DNA of 64,000 bases, taken from positions 62,001 through 126,000 of the forward strand of contig JAWZYV010016956.1 of NCBI GenBank assembly GCA_038373885.1. The letters run 5' to 3'. The position numbers and the translations under genes were made by a program. The notes under the pieces were generated by a model. The model was not told where the DNA came from and did no database searches. It saw only the letters and a program-made list of their open reading frames with translations. Each line of letters begins with the position of its first letter. Position 1 is the stretch's first letter. Origin of the DNA: Cheiracanthium punctorium. Taxonomy: Eukaryota; Arthropoda; Arachnida; Araneae; Cheiracanthiidae. Positions 61,714 through 64,000 of this stretch are shown here, piece after piece.

Positions 61714-61995
61714 TTTCTGGCGCACCCAGAAGTTTGATTTGGAGGGGGGACGGGTGTTACAAATACTGCTGAACTCGGTTATAGTGACCCCGATTATTGT
61801 TGTAAATCTCTCATAACGTCAAAATATTCATCACCACTTGCCCATAGAATACAAGCCCACTGTCAATGTAACTCGTTATAGAATCATAAATAATTATCCA
61901 ATCTTTTCATTGATGTTGTACACAAGTTTGACTTTATTTTATACACTAAGTGAGCTTTTATTTAAAAACCAACATCCCCATTTTACATTAATCCT
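61714..61995 (-). mobile_element. hAT-type MITE, family H3, copy 3 (truncated)
   Basis: It starts CTGGCGCACCCAGAAG and shares CTGAACTCGGTTATAGTGAC and further interior blocks with copy 1 in reverse orientation. Similarity fades after about 61995, so the other end is lost. Confidence 0.65.
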
Positions 61996-64000
61996 CCCCT
62001 ACAAAAAATTAGGAATAATTTGAAGACAATTTTTTAAAATAAAATATTTTAATTCATATTCATTTATATTCATTCAATAATTCATTTAATTGCGTTCTGT
62101 TAAATGTATTATATTAACGTGACTACTGTCTTTAAACTGCATATTGAAATGCTATATGATACTCTTCCCAATGTAATTAAGTGTAATTTGACTTTCTAAA
62201 AAATAATTTATTCCGGAAGTCGGATGTTCTGATCCTTATTTTAAAGTGTAAGTAAAGTCATAAATAGGAAACTCGTATAGTTGGATAAATAACATAAAAT
62301 ATCGGCTGCAGTAAGTATGTGGCGGAGCAAGAATACTCCTAGCTCACATTTAGATTTAAACTTTGGGGGGGGGGAGAGTAAACTTCTAAAGTTATGGATT
62401 TTATCATTGTTTTAATCTGTACAAATAAAAGAGTAATAAAAATTAATGTTACTGCAAATAATAATTAGGTTTTTCTTTTTAACAGGATGGGTTGACATAA
62501 AACATTACAGCTTTTTATTTTTTAACACTCTAGGGCGCTTTTAGGGGAATGAAACGGGTTTAGTGCCTGCTAAAATTCTCATGCATCATCTACTACGCGT
62601 GTGCAGTGCACTCTTTAAAATTTCATTCACCGTAGAACTTATGCAGAAAATCTCCCGTTTCACTTTTCCGTAAATCTTCGTCAGTTTTGCTAGATAACCA
62701 CCTTCGGAGCCCCTATAATTTAAAAGATCGACGCGTTGCGTCAAGACGTGGGGGGGGGGGAGCCTTTTCAGCAAAGACTTTTAAAACCTCCCGTAATTTG
62801 ACGGGACAGTCATCAAGAACGTTTTGCTGCAAAAAGGGAAAGGCTTCCTTCCCACCGGCGCCTTACGTGCTGATCTCGCATCGATTGGGGCGTAATTATG
62901 CAGGTATTCCCAAAAATTGCGCCTCCATCCTTCGGGGGGGTGGGAGAACCCCCCTAGTGGATTCTGTCCAAAAACTGGACGCTCTCTTTTCAACCCTTCA
63001 TTACCGGTTGCAATTAGCCTGGCGAGTACTTTGAGCCGTATTGGCTTATATTGTGGAAGTAATGAGCACCGTCCTGTTTTAAAAGAGGGGGCATTATTAC
63101 GGGGTGTGCAGCATCCGAAGGTGGATGTGGTAAGAAAAGACTTCCGAAGCCCTAACGCAGAAGTTTTCGGTGTTGGCGTGAAAATAGCGGGTTAAGTCTT
63201 GCGCAGACAGCTTGTTAAAACTAACAGAAATAAAATGTTTTGAAAGGTGGGGGTTTACTCAAGTTTCGCCCAAGAGGTGGGAGGATTCCCGGGCCGGGTG
63301 TTGGAGAAATTGCCCAACTACTGTATAATTACTTTCTTTATATGGAGCGCATGGCAGCAGCTAACTAAATTGATCTTAAAAATGGTTTTATTTTTGAAAA
63401 TTTCGGAGATATATTTTAAAAAGAAATTTCGAAGGAGGGAGGGAACATGCATCCGTTTATTTTTCAACATTTCGTTCGGAAACTAAACTGTCTCGTAGTA
63501 TACTTTCAAAAATGCCGTGTGTTTTGTAGTTAGCAGTTTGATGAAGTTATTGTCAAGTCTGTTTTCGAAATGAGAATCCAGCAATTTATGGCCAATATTA
63601 ATAAATACAAAATTAACGGGCGTCTTTACCTGTACTATCCACTTTTGAAACTGTAAACGCATACGAGTTCATAAGAGTTTCTGGAAGAAAAAATAAAATA
63701 AATGTTACATTTTACTAACTATGTCAGCCATTAAAAAATTTCATCAGTGATTATAGTTCTCTCTCTCTCTCCCCCCCCGAAAGTTTTATAAATAAGCTTT
63801 ATTGAGCAATTAGTTTCTGAAAAAACGTTGATATTTTTCTCGCATTTCTTTGTAATTCTCTATTTATTCATTTCGACTTCGATTCTGTTTTCTAAGAACA
63901 ATCTTAATTTTAATGGTAAAAATATCGCAGTTTAATGAAACTTCCAAATTGAATTCCTGAAATTTTGAAAAAATAAATAAATAAATAAATAAAAATACGG

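Larger units (their letters stand above)
36608..64000 (+). other. Intron 1 of the ZSWIM-type gene (start; acceptor not in window)
   Basis: It begins with the consensus donor GTAAGT. I looked for a continuation reading G-F-H-L-S-G, the family sequence after NVLQVG, and found none, so the intron very likely runs past the end of the window. The stretch is AT-rich and holds SINE, hAT-type and TTAA-type insertions listed separately. Stretches not listed (for example 37700-41178, 41441-43925, 50596-53298, 55751-57180 and 62000-64000) show only AT-rich DNA, homopolymers and ORF-poor sequence. Confidence 0.75.

Noticed and set aside
62687..63195. Overlapping open frames in a GC-richer patch, with CCACCTTCGGA at 62700 mirrored at 63114
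   Set aside because: The inverted match is only 11-13 bases, no TSD is seen and the frames have no domain.
1..64000. CRISPR arrays, operons, prophage or tRNA/rRNA genes
   Set aside because: No direct-repeat/spacer array, no bacterial gene organisation and no complete tRNA or rRNA found. The tRNA-like boxes belong to SINEs.

Overview
This is a eukaryotic, AT-rich, intron- and transposon-dominated stretch. There is no operon structure and no prokaryotic signal. The one host gene, the transposon families and the very long first intron fit an arthropod. A chelicerate such as a spider is my guess, but nothing in the window proves it.

The only host protein I can support is the first coding exon of a ZSWIM4/5/6-type gene on the + strand (36265-36607). 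It carries an N-terminal VHL-box-like pair: an elongin BC box followed by a Cul2-type box. A GC-rich promoter with an NRF-1-type palindrome lies just upstream, and a YY1-type motif overlaps the start codon. The exon ends at a clean GTAAGT donor in phase 1. No second exon is visible, so 36608-64000 is read as at least 27.4 kb of intron 1. Positions 1 to about 36060 are intergenic or upstream DNA.

The rest is a dense, nested set of DNA transposons, many with bounded ends and target-site duplications (TSDs). (1) A TTAA-flanked, piggyBac-like foldback MITE family has nine copies at 3833, 6109, 7639 (fragment), 12761, 15729, 23683, 32492, 33703 and 43926. Most can fold into a long hairpin and carry one to three copies of the YY1-type word AAGATGGCGG. 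(2) A second, single TTAA MITE lies at 20501-21010, and a possible third at 256-843. (3) A 6.2-kb hAT-type element at 7994-14154 has the exact 8-bp TSD TATAGCAA and holds three nested MITEs. (4) A 2.7-kb hAT element at 26549-29280 has TSD GCCAATAT, a decayed transposase on the minus strand and a nested MITE. (5) Several short hAT-type MITEs have 8-bp TSDs (8268, 10448, 28850, 45050, 46991, 49967). (6) Two related MITEs show putative 5-bp TSDs (34543, 53299). (7) A mariner with an internal deletion (21173-21851) and the TTAA MITE at 20501 both sit inside an older long-TIR mariner-like element (20391-22143). (8) tRNA-derived SINEs lie at 41179-41440 and 57181-57297.

Non-transposon items worth noting are a 26-bp tandem repeat (5223-5319), a ~160-bp tandem repeat (22857-23335), a perfect four-unit heat-shock-element array in the intron (55065-55082) and a cluster of four TGACGT words (61240-61575).
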